This document shows, in pieces, positions 1 through 12,948 of a stretch of DNA of 27,653 bases. Source of the stretch: Apostichopus leukothele (lineage: Eukaryota; Echinodermata; Holothuroidea; Aspidochirotida; Stichopodidae). The notes beneath the pieces are model-generated. The model did no database searches. It was not told the origin of the DNA and saw only the letters and a list, made by a program, of their open reading frames with translations. Position 1 is the first letter of the stretch, and each line of letters starts with the position of its first letter. Position numbers and translations under genes: made by a program. The DNA is taken from NCBI GenBank assembly GCA_010014835.2, contig JAAAKB020277520.1:1-27653 (forward strand). Direction: 5' to 3'.

Positions 1-1030
1 GTTGTTCATCCTCTGACCACCAAGGAGAAAACTACGGATGCCATTTTGTTCCTCATGCGAACACGATGTACCCGGCCTGTTGGGGGTGGGGACAACTCAT
101 AATGAGGTCTAGGACTGTCTGCATATTAGTGAATTAATGAATAATTTAGACAGCATCTTAACACTCCGTAATGTAAAATCTTCTTAAAGCAGGCAGATTA
201 CACAGATGAAACCACAAAAAGCAAACAATACCAATATGTATTAAACCAAACTAGGATCATTGTGTGCTTGTGGCAACACAAGAATGAATATACTGTTGTT
301 AGTTTTCATATTAACGTCAATACAACATTAGATGAGATTTCACAGCTGGTGTTTGTTTTTTATATAAGTGGTACAATTTGCTAAATCGGTCCATCGTACT
401 TCTTATATAAAGAAGCAGTCACAACATCAGTACATTAGCTACAACAAAAACATATAAAAGAAGTATTAAAAATACATGACAAAATCCTGCCCATTCATGA
501 ATATAAGATTCCAGTCCTCCCTGACGCATAAACCAATTGATACACACGAACAATAAGAATGTAGAAATGTCACAATGTACAGAGAAACACTCGACAAAGA
601 TGAACCACGAAAAACAAAAGAAGAAAGAAATGAAATGAAATCTCATAAAGTCAATGCATTGAAGTAACAAATTATGTATCATAATTAAATATTTTGTTTC
701 ATGAATGACTACTAAACAGAGAAGATATCTCATGAGAAGAAGGATTTGTTTGTGCCTCAATATAGAAGTGATACAGAATTGGATGACGTACATATTAATA
801 ATAGCATCACAAAATTATAACTTATTTTTAATATCAACATCACCTCCATTTTTATAGCGAAATCATGTCCGTTTTGATTTTTGTTCGATATCGCTTCTCT
901 TTAAATTCGAGTTTTCCTTGATAAAGACAAGGGTACTAATCGAGGGTATGCTCCCCTGCAATGAACTGATTATTGTTAAATATGCTTTGCTTTGTAAACT
1001 GTCAATATATCACATTTTAAACAGCTCTTC

Positions 1031-1057
1031 CTTCCCCTCCCCCTCCCCCTCTCCTTC
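1031..1057 (+). repeat. C-rich polypyrimidine tract
   Basis: Three runs of four or five C, each separated by a single T, are followed by CTCC. The minus strand is correspondingly G-rich, so a G-quadruplex on that strand and an i-motif on this one are possible. The fourth G tract is only two bases long, so the motif is imperfect. Confidence 0.6.
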
Positions 1058-1212
1058 AAAACAACAAAAATTGGGGGATATGGTACCAGTTACAAATCAA
1101 TTTATAGCAGTACTTATGGGCAGCTTTAAACCAATCAGAACACAGAGAATGTACAAACTTTGAATATGAGCACAAAGAAATCGCTGTGAGAGAGAAACAC
1201 GAATAGACAGGA

Positions 1213-1233
1213 GGGGAGGGGGTAGGGAGGGGG
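1213..1233 (+). repeat. G-quadruplex-type G-tract cluster
   Basis: Four G runs of 4, 5, 3 and 5 bases are separated by spacers of one or two bases, which fits the canonical quadruplex pattern. It lies about 3 kb downstream of the Smad2/3 stop codon. No function is implied by the sequence. Confidence 0.6.
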
Positions 1234-2399
1234 ACCTTTCAAAGAAACCTCATCATTTGACCCTGACGACTCAGATATCGACTCACCAAACTACTCAAAA
1301 ATATATATTTGTTGTCGAGAGTCTCATTGCAGACACAGACGACCCTAATTCTTCAATCTCTTCGATAAAAAATCTGTTAAAAATCTCACCGGAAATATTT
1401 GGATCATCAAAAGTGTTCAATGACCCTGTGAAATACTGAATGAATCTAAGTCCTGAAAGACTCAAAGTTTTGAGTATTTCAAATCATACATTCACATAGA
1501 AAATCTATAGACACTGACCAGAATCTATGGTTATATGCATTAACAAGTATGAATGGTACAGAAAAATTGGTTTGATTCGCATAATCGTAGATATTACGAT
1601 GACACAGCAGTGAAGTAGCTAAGTTTGTCCGTGATAAAATTGAAATGACTCCCTCCCATTCACTAAAGCTTAACAACAACAAAAATGCTACACTTTCTCA
1701 ATGCAGATGAACGGTTTCTCACACCTGTTCCAATGTTTGTCTGCATTTCATTTTATACAATAACATCACCATGAGACTGCTTTGAGATGTATAAAAAATG
1801 TACAAGTTTACAAAACAAGCTTTGAAAAGTTGAAACAATAAAAGTTCTAAAGAATGCACAGCTCTTTTTCATACCAAAATATTTCATTTCAGATCTATTT
1901 TGTATAATCTCGTCTCAAAAGTTCTTTTACCTTTTTCTTTTTTAATATTTTTATTTAACGATTCATGATTATTTTATTTTGTCATTCATGATGCCACCAC
2001 TATGATGGAAGAAGTTATCCAAAGAGAAAGTAGAATTTACACTCACCAAGAAGGCTCGTACCCATTGGCTGTGATAGAGGAGAGAGCCAAATACGAAAAG
2101 CGCCAAAAAACAAAGGAAAAAAAAACGGGAAAAAAACAACAAAAATCCCAGAAAAGTCTAAGGAAAGTAATTGTGAGCTGCTCCTATCGATATAGTCTTA
2201 CTGTTTCGGTGCAATCATCACCAAACTTTGGTATCTCTACCTGTAAAACCAGACAGAAAGAAAAGAAACATTTTAGTGATCATCAGATAGGCCCTTATAC
2301 AAATGAGGCAGTGAGGACATACTGAAGAATGTCTCTGAGTACATGGATCTGTTGTGCTGCTGCCACTACAGCATATGCAGGGCTCAAATTTAACTGTCA

Positions 2400-3740
2400 T
2401 CTGATTGCCCAAAACAACCAAAAATCAAAATCAAAATAAAACCCAATGGATCAATTCTTATGAGAAACACCGTCAGCAGATGTTTCCTGATCGCATACGC
2501 TATTTTGTTGGATTGCCGGCTGCTATAACCATGGCCAAAAAAATGCCCCCAAAAACTAAAGGCTCTCCAAAAGTTTGTCTAGCATCATGGAATGATGGTT
2601 CTATCAAAAATAAGACCACTTCTGTTGTGATCCGATCATCAATGCTGATTTACAGATACTGGCGAAGACAGAATCCTGGCTTTGCGGCGATATTTGAGAC
2701 AATATTCCTCTCGCTGACATTAATAAAACCTTAAACAACCAAAGAGGTGGCGGCATTTGTCTGAGAGTACACAAAAGATTCAACGTGAGACTTAGTGAAA
2801 CACAAAGTCTCAAACCGTTTGAATACGTGGATGACTGATCACCCTCTACCACACACCACCATCACAGAAGAATAAGCTGACAGTTAATTTGTTCAGGAAA
2901 GAATTTGACAGCTTCTTGAGACACTACCATTGTCCCTGGCCAGCTTGTTAAGCACTGTGATGTATGTACAAGATGCATTTGGCTGTGATGTGATGGTTTT
3001 GTTAGATCTTTCAGATTTATTTGGCCGTGATGTGATGGTTTTCGTAGATCTTTAGATTCATCTGGCTTCCGTCAACACATCCATCCTGCTAAAATCAATG
3101 TGTGTGATGATCGATATCTTTTCCAAAATTTGTGACAACCTCGGCAAGTCTAGTGTTTTGCCATATCACTCATGTTGCAAAGCTCTCGCGAATGATTAGC
3201 TTTGATTTTTTCAAGGAAAAAAGGGCGAAGACTCTTAGATAAGTCTGACAAAATTGATCCTCCCTAGTTGTACATCAATCTGATGAATTCGTGTGACAGT
3301 GAATTCACAGCGTTTCAAGAGGTGGCAGTTTAGGATGTCTGTCGGATTGTGATGTCAGCCACAAAGTCTTTCCAGTTGGATCCAATTCCCAGAGATCTTT
3401 TAAAGTAATGTTTGGAGCCACTCCTACCACATTTGACTAACATCATAAACTCATCACTTCCATCTGGTATTATGCCTGAATCACTGAAAGTGGCGTGAGT
3501 TAACCCACTAGTAGAGAAAGAAAACTGTGACAGAAACGAGCTGAAAACTGAACAGTCGATTTCAAATCTCAAGTTCATGTCTAAGACAATTGAGCCTATG
3601 TCGGCTATATCTCGTAAACCATGATATGTATGCTCTGAACCAGTCCGCCTACCGGAAATATCACTCTACAGAGACTGTTCTTATAAGAATCCATCACGAC
3701 ATCTAACTTGCTGTCGACCAATACCTCAAGATGCATATCA
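2400..3740 (+). mobile_element. Truncated, decayed CR1-superfamily LINE (endonuclease plus start of reverse transcriptase)
   Basis: This is the remains of ORF2 of a non-LTR retrotransposon, recognised by conserved blocks in several frames. An APE-type endonuclease start reads KVCLASWNDGSIKNKT (near 2571), followed by an ESWL block near 2670 and RGGGICLRVHKRFNVRL (2743-2793). The reverse-transcriptase entry reads SATKSFQLDPIPRDLLK (near 3354-3405), then CLEPLLPHLTNIINSS and SGIMPESLKVA (3409-3510), SNLKFMSKTIE (near 3563-3595) and NQSAYRKYHSTETVLIR (3638-3688). The order DPIP, IMPESLK, SNL.F.SK, QSAYR.HSTET is typical of CR1/L2-like LINEs. Homology stops near 3740, before the catalytic YxDD motif, so the copy is 3'-truncated or rearranged. 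Stops and frame changes occur throughout, and a 42-bp duplication (2981/3023) lies inside the endonuclease. The 5' limit is uncertain and no ORF1 was recognised. Confidence 0.85.
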
Positions 3741-4203
3741 GTATGTGAAGAGGTTGGTTAGGATTGCAAAAGCGACTTTTAATAAAAAAAAAATATTCAT
3801 AACAACATCATTGAGAACCTTGAAGTGCAAATACTAATTTTAGGCAGTTACAAAAGTCTCCATTTTTTTGGCTAAGAACAATAATTTGTTCACAGCATGA
3901 TTGTAGTTAATCAAAGTTATAATGATGACAGTAATCACCTCATGGTTAAGTTACATTCACATTCACTAGGTGCCCAGAGCAAGCAGGTTGTGGTCTTACT
4001 TTGACCAGTTGCAACCTGATGTTGCATGATACTCAATCAGGTATTGTGTCCATGATGAAAGTAAGCAATCATGCCTAAACAGTTTGCACAAAACTATCAC
4101 CACTATTACATTGTGTAGAATCATTAGTATTTTCTGTATTTCAGGGTGAATAACATCATTAAAAAACCTCAACGTTGCTATTCAAAATCTTACCATGGTG
4201 TTC
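3741..4203 (-). other. Probable 3' UTR or downstream flank of Smad2/3
   Basis: This lies directly downstream of the Smad2/3 stop codon on the minus strand and contains no coding motif. An ATTAAA-type polyadenylation hexamer, read on the minus strand, lies at 3778-3783 beside an A/T run, close to the edge of the LINE. Whether transcripts end there cannot be told from sequence, and a longer 3' UTR is possible. Confidence 0.35.
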
Positions 4204-4494
<291 letters not shown>

Positions 4495-4579
4495 TTAAAG
4501 TCAGTCTTTGTTCTTTATTTTATTATGAAATATAGTGATGGGAACGGGTAACCGGTCCAAGCCATTCATACCACCTTTC

Positions 4580-4775
4580 CACCTTTCTCCCATTCCCCAT
4601 CAACTCAATTCAAATCAATTCAACAAAATACCCCTTCCTCCCCTTCCCCATTAACTCAATTCAATAAAACCGCCCTTCCTCCCCTTCCCCATCAACTCAA
4701 TTCAAATCAACTCAACAAAACCGCCCTTCCTCCCCTTCCCCATCAACTCAATTCAACAAAACCCCCCTCCCCCTA
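4580..4775. repeat. Minisatellite with alternating 51- and 41-bp units
   Basis: The anchor CCCCATCAACTCAATTCA starts at 4595, 4646 (one mismatch), 4687 and 4738. The spacings are 51, 41 and 51 bp. The long form differs from the short one by an extra 10 bases (AAATCAATTC or AAATCAACTC). A fifth anchor stands alone at 5248, on the far side of about 470 bp of unrelated sequence. Confidence 0.85.
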
Positions 4776-5039
4776 AAAAGCACTGCAGTTGTAATATAAG
4801 TATAGTGCACGCTATTCATTGTCAGGCAGTCTAGAAACGGAGCTTTGCCGAACGATGTTTGTTTCATAATATTGGAAGTTGTGTAAGTTAAAATTTTAAA
4901 AGATTGTAAGACAGAATAAATCACTTTTCATTTTCTAATATAATATAGCTACTCTAAGTTGTCATTTCAAAATTTTCATCAGTTTCGTGACAATGTACGT
5001 TTAAAGTTGTCAGTATTTTGCATCCGCAACTGCAAAATT

Positions 5040-5160
5040 TATTTATCGCCAGACACGCAAATATAACAAATTTTTCGAGTGCCTACTCCCCCCAGGACCC
5101 CCACAAGGGGTTCCAACCGTTGACCCCACCAGGGCCCTAAGGGCAGGCCCCTGGACCCTA
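5040..5160. repeat. GC-rich block with nested inverted repeats, candidate dispersed repeat
   Basis: The base composition changes abruptly from AT-rich to GC-rich. At 5129-5154 the block contains nested palindromes, with CCAGGG facing CCCTGG around GGGCCCTAAGGGC. It sits between the minisatellite and its detached fragment, which suggests an insertion. No clear terminal inverted repeats or target duplications were found. Confidence 0.35.
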
Positions 5161-5287
5161 CGCCATTATGCTCCCACTTTATGCATGTTCGGAATGTTTT
5201 TTTAAAGTGTGTTAGCAGAAAATTAAACAAGGTAAACTGCTCCCATTCCCCATCAACTCAATTCATCAACACAGAATTCCTCTGTTA

Positions 5288-7231
<1,944 letters not shown>

Positions 7232-7804
7232 CTATCTAAAACATGCCGCAAGTGATAATCACACATCGTAACATTAAACAATGAAAGCAGAGGGATTAAG
7301 CCACTTGAAATCTGTCAATTTTGAAATTAAGTTTAAAGCTGATGATAATCTGCATATGTTTACTGCAATAAACGCAATACTATGATAAGCTATGACACTG
7401 GAAGAGCAAACCTGCGGAATCCCAGTCCTATTGATGAGCTTGTACCTTGATGCTTGTACCTTGATGTCTGTTAAGACAGGTATTGCAGGTGGAAGTTATT
7501 TAAGGCCTGTTTGTTAACCGGGTTTTACAAGCACATAGTATAAGTTACAAAAGTGAAGACAAATACTACAGAATCACTTAAGGACAATTAGAAAGATAAA
7601 GCCTTACTGTACTTAAAAGTCAATCCCAACAACATAACTTAAGTTTAAAGGCACTTCCTGCCCACTGGCAAGAGTACAGTGAACCTTGCTTTGATTTCAT
7701 AAGTGTATATTGGGTGATATGCCTCTTTCAAACAACAACTATCTTTTCAAGAGTGTAATCCAAGCTGTATAGTCCATTCATCATATTAAGGTGAGAACGC
7801 CAAG

Positions 7805-8341
7805 TAAGGTATCTGCCAGTTACTTGCAGGCTAGTGGTAGCACTCTAACATTAGCACAGTCAGCGAGGTGTATGTCGGTTACTTGCAGGCTAGTGGTATC
7901 ACTCTAACATTAGTACAGTCAGTGAGGTGTATGTCGGTTACTTGCAGGCTAGTGGTATCACTCTAACATTAGTACAGTCAGTGAGGCGTATGTCGGTTAC
8001 TTGCAGGCTAGTGGTATCACTCTAACATTAGTACAGTCAGTGAGGCGTATGTGGATTACTTGCAGGCTAGTGGTATGACTCTAACATTAGTACAGTCAGT
8101 GAGGTGTATGTCGGTTACTTGCAGGCTAGTGGTATCTCTCTAACATTAGCACAGTCAGTGAGGTGTATGTCGGTTACTTGCAGGCTAGTGGTATCTCTCT
8201 AACATTAGCACAGTCAGTGAGGCGTATGTCGGTTACTTGCAGGCTAGTGGTATCACTCTAACATTAGCACAGTCAGTGAGGTGTATGTGGATTACTTGCA
8301 GGCTAGTGGTATCACTCTGAAATTAGCAGTCAGTGAGGCAT
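7805..8341. repeat. 59-bp minisatellite, about nine copies
   Basis: The anchor ACTTGCAGG starts at 7822, 7881, 7940, 7999, 8058, 8117, 8176, 8235 and 8294, exactly 59 bp apart each time. Units differ by only a few substitutions, such as GGTGTATG or GGCGTATG and CGGTTACTT or GGATTACTT. The last unit has a small deletion. The high uniformity implies recent amplification or ongoing homogenisation, so copy number is likely to vary between individuals. Confidence 0.95.
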
Positions 8342-8689
8342 GGCAGCAGTGCCTTAGCCTACAGCTTTACATTTGGTAATTGTTAGTATACTTGACCGGC
8401 AAAATATTCTTTGTCTACCCACTTCACACTATCTATGCTTCAGAGCATTTCAGATGGTCAGCATACATGTAAGGTGGTAAATGAAAGACTGTGATTGACA
8501 GTTAGATGTAACCTTAGGCGAGAGGTGTGTTTTCATGCACCAAAGTAAAAAGCAAAAAATGCATCAGAATTTGTCTATGAAGTGGGTTCAGGCTAAAAAT
8601 AATAAAGAAGTAACTCTTGTTAACAATTCTTAGTGGTACCCAGTGACAAAATTTCAAAAGAACTACCTAAGGGATCTGGCAGCAGAAGT

Positions 8690-8719
8690 GGGGGGTGGGG
8701 GAGAGGTTTGGGGCGGGGG
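8690..8719 (+). repeat. G-quadruplex motif
   Basis: Four G runs of 6, 5, 4 and 5 bases are separated by 1, 8 and 1 other bases. This is the template strand of Smad2/3 transcription reversed, so the motif would lie in the non-template sense only for a plus-strand transcript. In the Smad2/3 pre-mRNA it would appear as a C-rich tract. Confidence 0.6.
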
Positions 8720-10735
8720 AATCATACATTCAAATATCTCGATACATGGCAGACATATTGAGATAACAGAAGCAAAGTTTTCTGGCTCCCTTGCCCTGAG
8801 TAGTGTTGTAATGTAAGAATGACACAAGAGCTAGTCCCAGTCAGCAGCAGGGCTTGCCAGTTCTTCTGTGACACAACCTGACAAATTGGAGGCTCAATCG
8901 AATGGGCAAAAAAGTGAAGCCAAATGTGAATTTGATGTTATTGACAATTGACACTGTATATGGGTAAGAACTGTAACTAGAGGTGAAGGAGTAAAAGTCA
9001 AGCCAACCAGAAATATCTCAATTCCTCTGACAGAAAAAGACGAGTGATCCAGGATTGGCACCCATGGGGTCTCAGGAGAGAATGCCAGACCTAAAAATGG
9101 CAAACTTCAGCAAGGAGGAATGGGAATGACATAATTACGGCCATCTGTACATACTTAAACCAGTCAGTGTTGAAACTGCCAGGTAACCCCTCCTCTCTTA
9201 CGGTGTTTTTTCCCTCATAATATTTTAATATAATATTTTGCTATGATGTATTAAGCCGCATTAAAATGCATGATCTGCTGCAGGAGATCCCAACGCTTCA
9301 CCTAAAAGTGTCATCTGGATTCTCTGCCTCCAGAACGGCCATCAGATAGGCCACAACAAACAGAGCAATGGGAGTCTCTCAGGATACGACTGTAGAATGT
9401 TAACAGGTGGAAACCAGCATATAGGGTCTACCCATCTACTGTTGAGAGCTCATACTCTGTTCACCCATCGTAGTATGAGGACAACTGACTAGCATGATTC
9501 CTTCAGCAGGTTATGTCTATAGATGCTCCCTGTACCAAGGAGTAGGAGCCTCTTGAATCAGTGACTGAAGGTGTACAAAATACCAGACAGTCTGAACACT
9601 GATCTTATACTGGCAACAGCCAATCAGGTTGAGTGACTTGATATTTCAGATGAGTAATTCGTCCACCTGTCCAGTACCTCAGTGGGTAGACGAGCCAGTG
9701 CTTCCTCTGCAACCAGGGGACAATGACAAGGAAGTCTTGTTCTTAATTTAATTCGGCAAGAAGATTTTCAACTCAAGGACACAGCATTTTCAGGCCCAGA
9801 TTGTCTGTGTGAAAAGTTCTTGTTTTATCAGTCTCAAACTTTCGACTGCTAAGCAGATGCAAAAAGGTTGATGTTCCGGTTACTATAGAAGAGGGACCAA
9901 AGTTTTAAAACCTAATATGGAACCTTTTAAAACTAGACAAGCAGGCTTATCGCTCAGCAAAAAATAAAACATTGCAATGGCAAAGAGCTAGCAGACAACT
10001 TTACTTTAAACTGACTAAAAACTTAAAAGAATAAATCCAATGACTAAGTGATTGATTGATGGAAGGTGATGAAATCTTGGTTGAAGACCTGCTGTCAAAA
10101 TCACAAAAGTGCAAGAAACAGTTGGATTAGGTGGTGCAAGTGTTTAGTGATAACAATGCAATTAGCTTGCAATAGTTTGTACATTCATACTGCCAACTAC
10201 TGCTTAAAGAATTGATTCCTCAGTTGAACTGTACCACTGGATGTATTCAAATATTTGTATTACTGAAAAGGGAAAATCCCCTTCCATTTTGTACCCAATC
10301 TCTTGGGGATTGCTTGCAAACAACAACTCCAGTCACAATACCTGTTTGAAGATCTCTTATGAGTCTTACATATCATCTAAGTTTATATATTATATTAGGC
10401 CTTTGACACATTTGTCCTATTAATAGAATTCCCAGAGGTTGTGCAATTCTTTGAATTGAAATGTTAAATATAGTCACCTGACTGATAATGCAGCCAGAGT
10501 AAAGAACAAATGCAGCGAGTTCCAATTCCCTTGACCATTGCAAAGGTATTTGTCAGACTCATTTGTGAACATCAACCACGTACATATAGTCACACAGATG
10601 CACTGTCAAAGCATGGACATTTCATTTACATATCTCAACCAACAAATTGATGTTGCTTCAAACAGCTTTAACAACCATATGTCAAAATCTGTCAGAAGAA
10701 AACAATTGATAAACAACAGAACTTTGTAATGGGCA

Positions 10736-11430
10736 TATACATACCAAGTATGAGATTCACCAAAGCTGGACTAAGTAAACATACCAAAGAGTTTTACTTT
10801 TTCAGATTTTGACCAATGCTATCCTAGAGTCATCTACCTATCATACAGACCTGATGTAGAAGTTCATTAAGAGTAGACTTAATGAATCTGCAGGTTTAAT
10901 AAAAGGTTTCCAGATTTGACAATGGATGGCCTCATATGACATTGACCTTTTACCCCAAAAAACAACACCCTCCAAGAATTTATTACAAGGTGCACCTTGA
11001 TACCAAGTATAAGATGCATCAAAGCTAGACTTAGCATGTTTACATGGTTTTCAGGTAATGAACAATCATGACCTCATCAGACCTTTGACCTCCACTTAAA
11101 CTACTAGAAAGCTAGTACACATGAAGGGGCATCTAAACTATTAGATTCACCAAAGTTGTAGTTGTGAGTATTTTCTTGAGGTATTCACATTTTGACGTCT
11201 GTGTTCCACAAGAAAAAACAAAGAAAAACGTCATGTTTAAAGTATTCACATTTTGACGACTATCTTCCACACCCACAAAAAATACAAAACCCAGCAACAA
11301 CCAAGAATTAATAGAAATGCACCTGCAAATCAGTGATGACATTGATCAAAGCTGCATTTATTGAGTTAGTGTGTTAACAAGGTTTTCATATTTTGGACCC
11401 TGGGGACCTCAATTGACCTTTGACCACCAA
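10736..11430 (+). repeat. Internally repetitive element with TGACCTTTGACCTC-like motifs
   Basis: About five degenerate units of roughly 100-200 bp follow one another. Each begins with a phrase like CAAAGCTGGACTTAG (near 10757, 11018, 11148, 11347), passes through GTTTACATGGTTTTCAG-like sequence (near 10905, 11040, 11383) and ends in GACCTCA..TGACCTTTGACCTCC (near 10930, 11072, 11406). The last phrase resembles a DR1 nuclear-receptor element. A related element lies at 22225-22643. I take this as a dispersed non-coding repeat of unknown class. No terminal repeats or target duplication were found here. Confidence 0.55.
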
Positions 11431-11527
11431 CAGTCAGGAAAGCAGCAGCAGCCAAGAACTCACTACGAAGCATGAACTAAGCATCAAGTTACACATGGCT
11501 TGTCCTCATGTCCACAAGTCAAGGCAT

Positions 11528-11588
11528 CGCATACATGTAACACACTGTCGCATACATGTAACACACTGTCGCATACATGTAACACACA
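11528..11588. repeat. 21-bp tandem repeat, about 2.9 copies
   Basis: CGCATACATGTAACACACTGT is repeated at 11528, 11549 and 11570, the last copy being cut short. It gives short open frames with repeated HRIHVTHC on one strand and CVTCMRQ on the other. These are by-products of a 21-bp period divisible by three, not genes. Confidence 0.9.
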
Positions 11589-11652
11589 TGCCATCACCGT
11601 CACAGATTCCTTCGACCTTTGACAAGTAAACCAAAGCTGTAGCAATACTAAC

Positions 11653-11688
11653 CCAACGAATCACTTGGACTTGGCGATGCTGCAGAAC
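11653..11688 (-). CDS. Smad2/3: Smad2/3 36-nt linker micro-exon with two Ser-Pro sites
   Basis: This exon is too short to be seen as an open frame but is placed by splice sites and phase. On the minus strand a TTTTATCTTTGCAG acceptor precedes GT TCT GCA GCA, and TCG TTG G is followed by the donor GTTAGT. Joined to its neighbours it reads G-SAASPSPSDSL-D and leads straight into MQPISYCEP, like the human Smad3 linker (SPNLSPNPMSPAHNNLD then LQPVTYCEP). It corresponds to the short linker exon of vertebrate Smad3. The two Ser-Pro sites are candidates for CDK/MAPK/GSK3-type linker phosphorylation known in Smad3. The exon is phase 1 on both sides, so skipping would keep the frame. Confidence 0.88.
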
Positions 11689-12864
11689 CTGCAAAGATAA
11701 AAATAAGTGTCTCTAGTCAGTTTGGTATAAAGGTATCCAGGTGCCTTTTATCGTCAAGTGATGTAAGCGGGTTTGGGCTGACTTGTTCCGATATCACAGC
11801 GCCCTCTGTAGAAATGCCGGGGAGCCCCAATAAGAATGCTATGTGGTTACAGATTTGTCAGACTACTTCTACTTACAGAATTAACCTTGTTTTTACTTTT
11901 TGTTTTTAAGTTTTTGTTTTTTCCTTTCAAATGTTGGTAAGTACACAACTAAATTTCATCTTGGCCGGTGGAATTTGTATCAGGTACTAGACTATATTTT
12001 TCCAGGTCCTGTAACTTTCATTTTACTGTTGCGCAGTGTACCACCATATTTTGACGTGTTCAATGCGAACTTTATGAACTTCAAGGATGCCTACAGCAGA
12101 AATTTGAAAACTTTATGTTTGGTGTCCTAATTTTCATAGAAACCTAGCGCAGAATAGTATTGAATTGAATAGTATAATTAGTGATGCAGCAAAAATAAGA
12201 ATTTTCTTTTTTAATAACTTATGACTCATCTTACTATACTTTTCTCATCAATTTCAAGTGATTTTATACATAAGGTATAGCTAACATCACTTCACTTGTC
12301 CATTCAGACTGCAATGAGGGATAAAAAACAATTTTCATTTATTCCATCATCCATCTACAATCGTGTATCTGCATGTTCATTTCGATTGCCAACAATGGAA
12401 TCTGAAAAGGGTGAAACCCGCTCGACTTGCAAAGACTTATCTTGAAATCACATAAGAAAGTTGCTATCCAGAACAGAAAGAGAACGAGGGATGCAACTGA
12501 CAGGGTTGTATAATAACTACTTGAGACACATTGATTGGGTAGCTTCCTGTTACATGCTACACACCAACAAAAGTTTGTGACACCCAATAAACTAATGGAC
12601 TGTTATGACTTTTTCATCACAGCAAAACAGTACCAGAGCTGACTAGTGCAGACGTTAAACTTAACGCCTTAAGAGAGGACTCAAGGCTCAATGTCATTTA
12701 ACATGTTAACTGTATTCCTGCACTAATGATAAGTACCCAATGTAACAAACAACATTAATAGCTTATGGGGGCTTTAAGAGGATTTACTTCTTTGCTTTCG
12801 GTGAGAAAAGTGAGTAAGCAAATCCCACTTTGTCTCTCTAGAGGCCCAACAAGATGAGACGTAC
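11689..12864 (-). other. Smad2/3 intron in the linker
   Basis: The donor GTACGT follows GAATATG and the acceptor is ATCTTTGCAG, phase 1. It has no coding motifs. The stretch near 11798-11812 resembles the core of a CTCF site on the minus strand. The sequence near 12003-12075 shares the phrases CCTGTAACTTT and GTTCAATGCGAACT with the region around 18490-18690, perhaps pieces of an old dispersed repeat. Confidence 0.85.
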
Positions 12865-12948
12865 CATATTCACTACCATTTTGTGATGCCTCCATACTGT
12901 TGTCGTTGGTATCACCATCCTCACTCATGTAACCAGGAGGTGGAGTCT
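12865..12948 (-). CDS. Smad2/3: Smad2/3 linker exon with PPxY motif
   Basis: This 84-nt exon lies between acceptor TCTCTCAATAG and donor GTACGT, phase 1 at both ends. It encodes TPPPGYMSEDGDTNDNSMEA and then SQNGSEY, with a split Glu in front, giving ETPPPGY. Human Smad3 reads [20 protein letters not shown]. PPGY is the WW-domain docking site for Nedd4-family ubiquitin ligases (Smurf, Nedd4L), and the Thr before the prolines is the equivalent of Smad3 Thr179, a CDK8/9 target. The rest of the exon is acidic, Asn- and Ser-rich, and diverges from vertebrates. Confidence 0.96.

Larger units (their letters stand above)
1..1990. other. AT-rich stretch downstream of Smad2/3, no gene recognised
   Basis: No conserved protein motif or convincing exon was seen on either strand. 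The longest open frame (minus strand, 419-793) is a Leu/Phe/Ile-rich translation of AT-rich DNA with no family resemblance. A short frame at 1257-1439 is likewise unrecognised. The only clear structure is a C-rich tract near 1031-1057 and a G-rich tract near 1213-1233, listed separately. Confidence 0.5.

Noticed and set aside
419-793. 124-codon minus-strand open frame
   Set aside because: Leu/Phe/Ile-rich translation of AT-rich DNA with no motif and no plausible splice or promoter context.
9669-9722. tRNA-like stretch with an A-box resembling TACCTCAGTGGGTAGACG
   Set aside because: There is no B-box, no acceptor pairing and no clear anticodon arm. It may be a decayed SINE head but is too weak to annotate.
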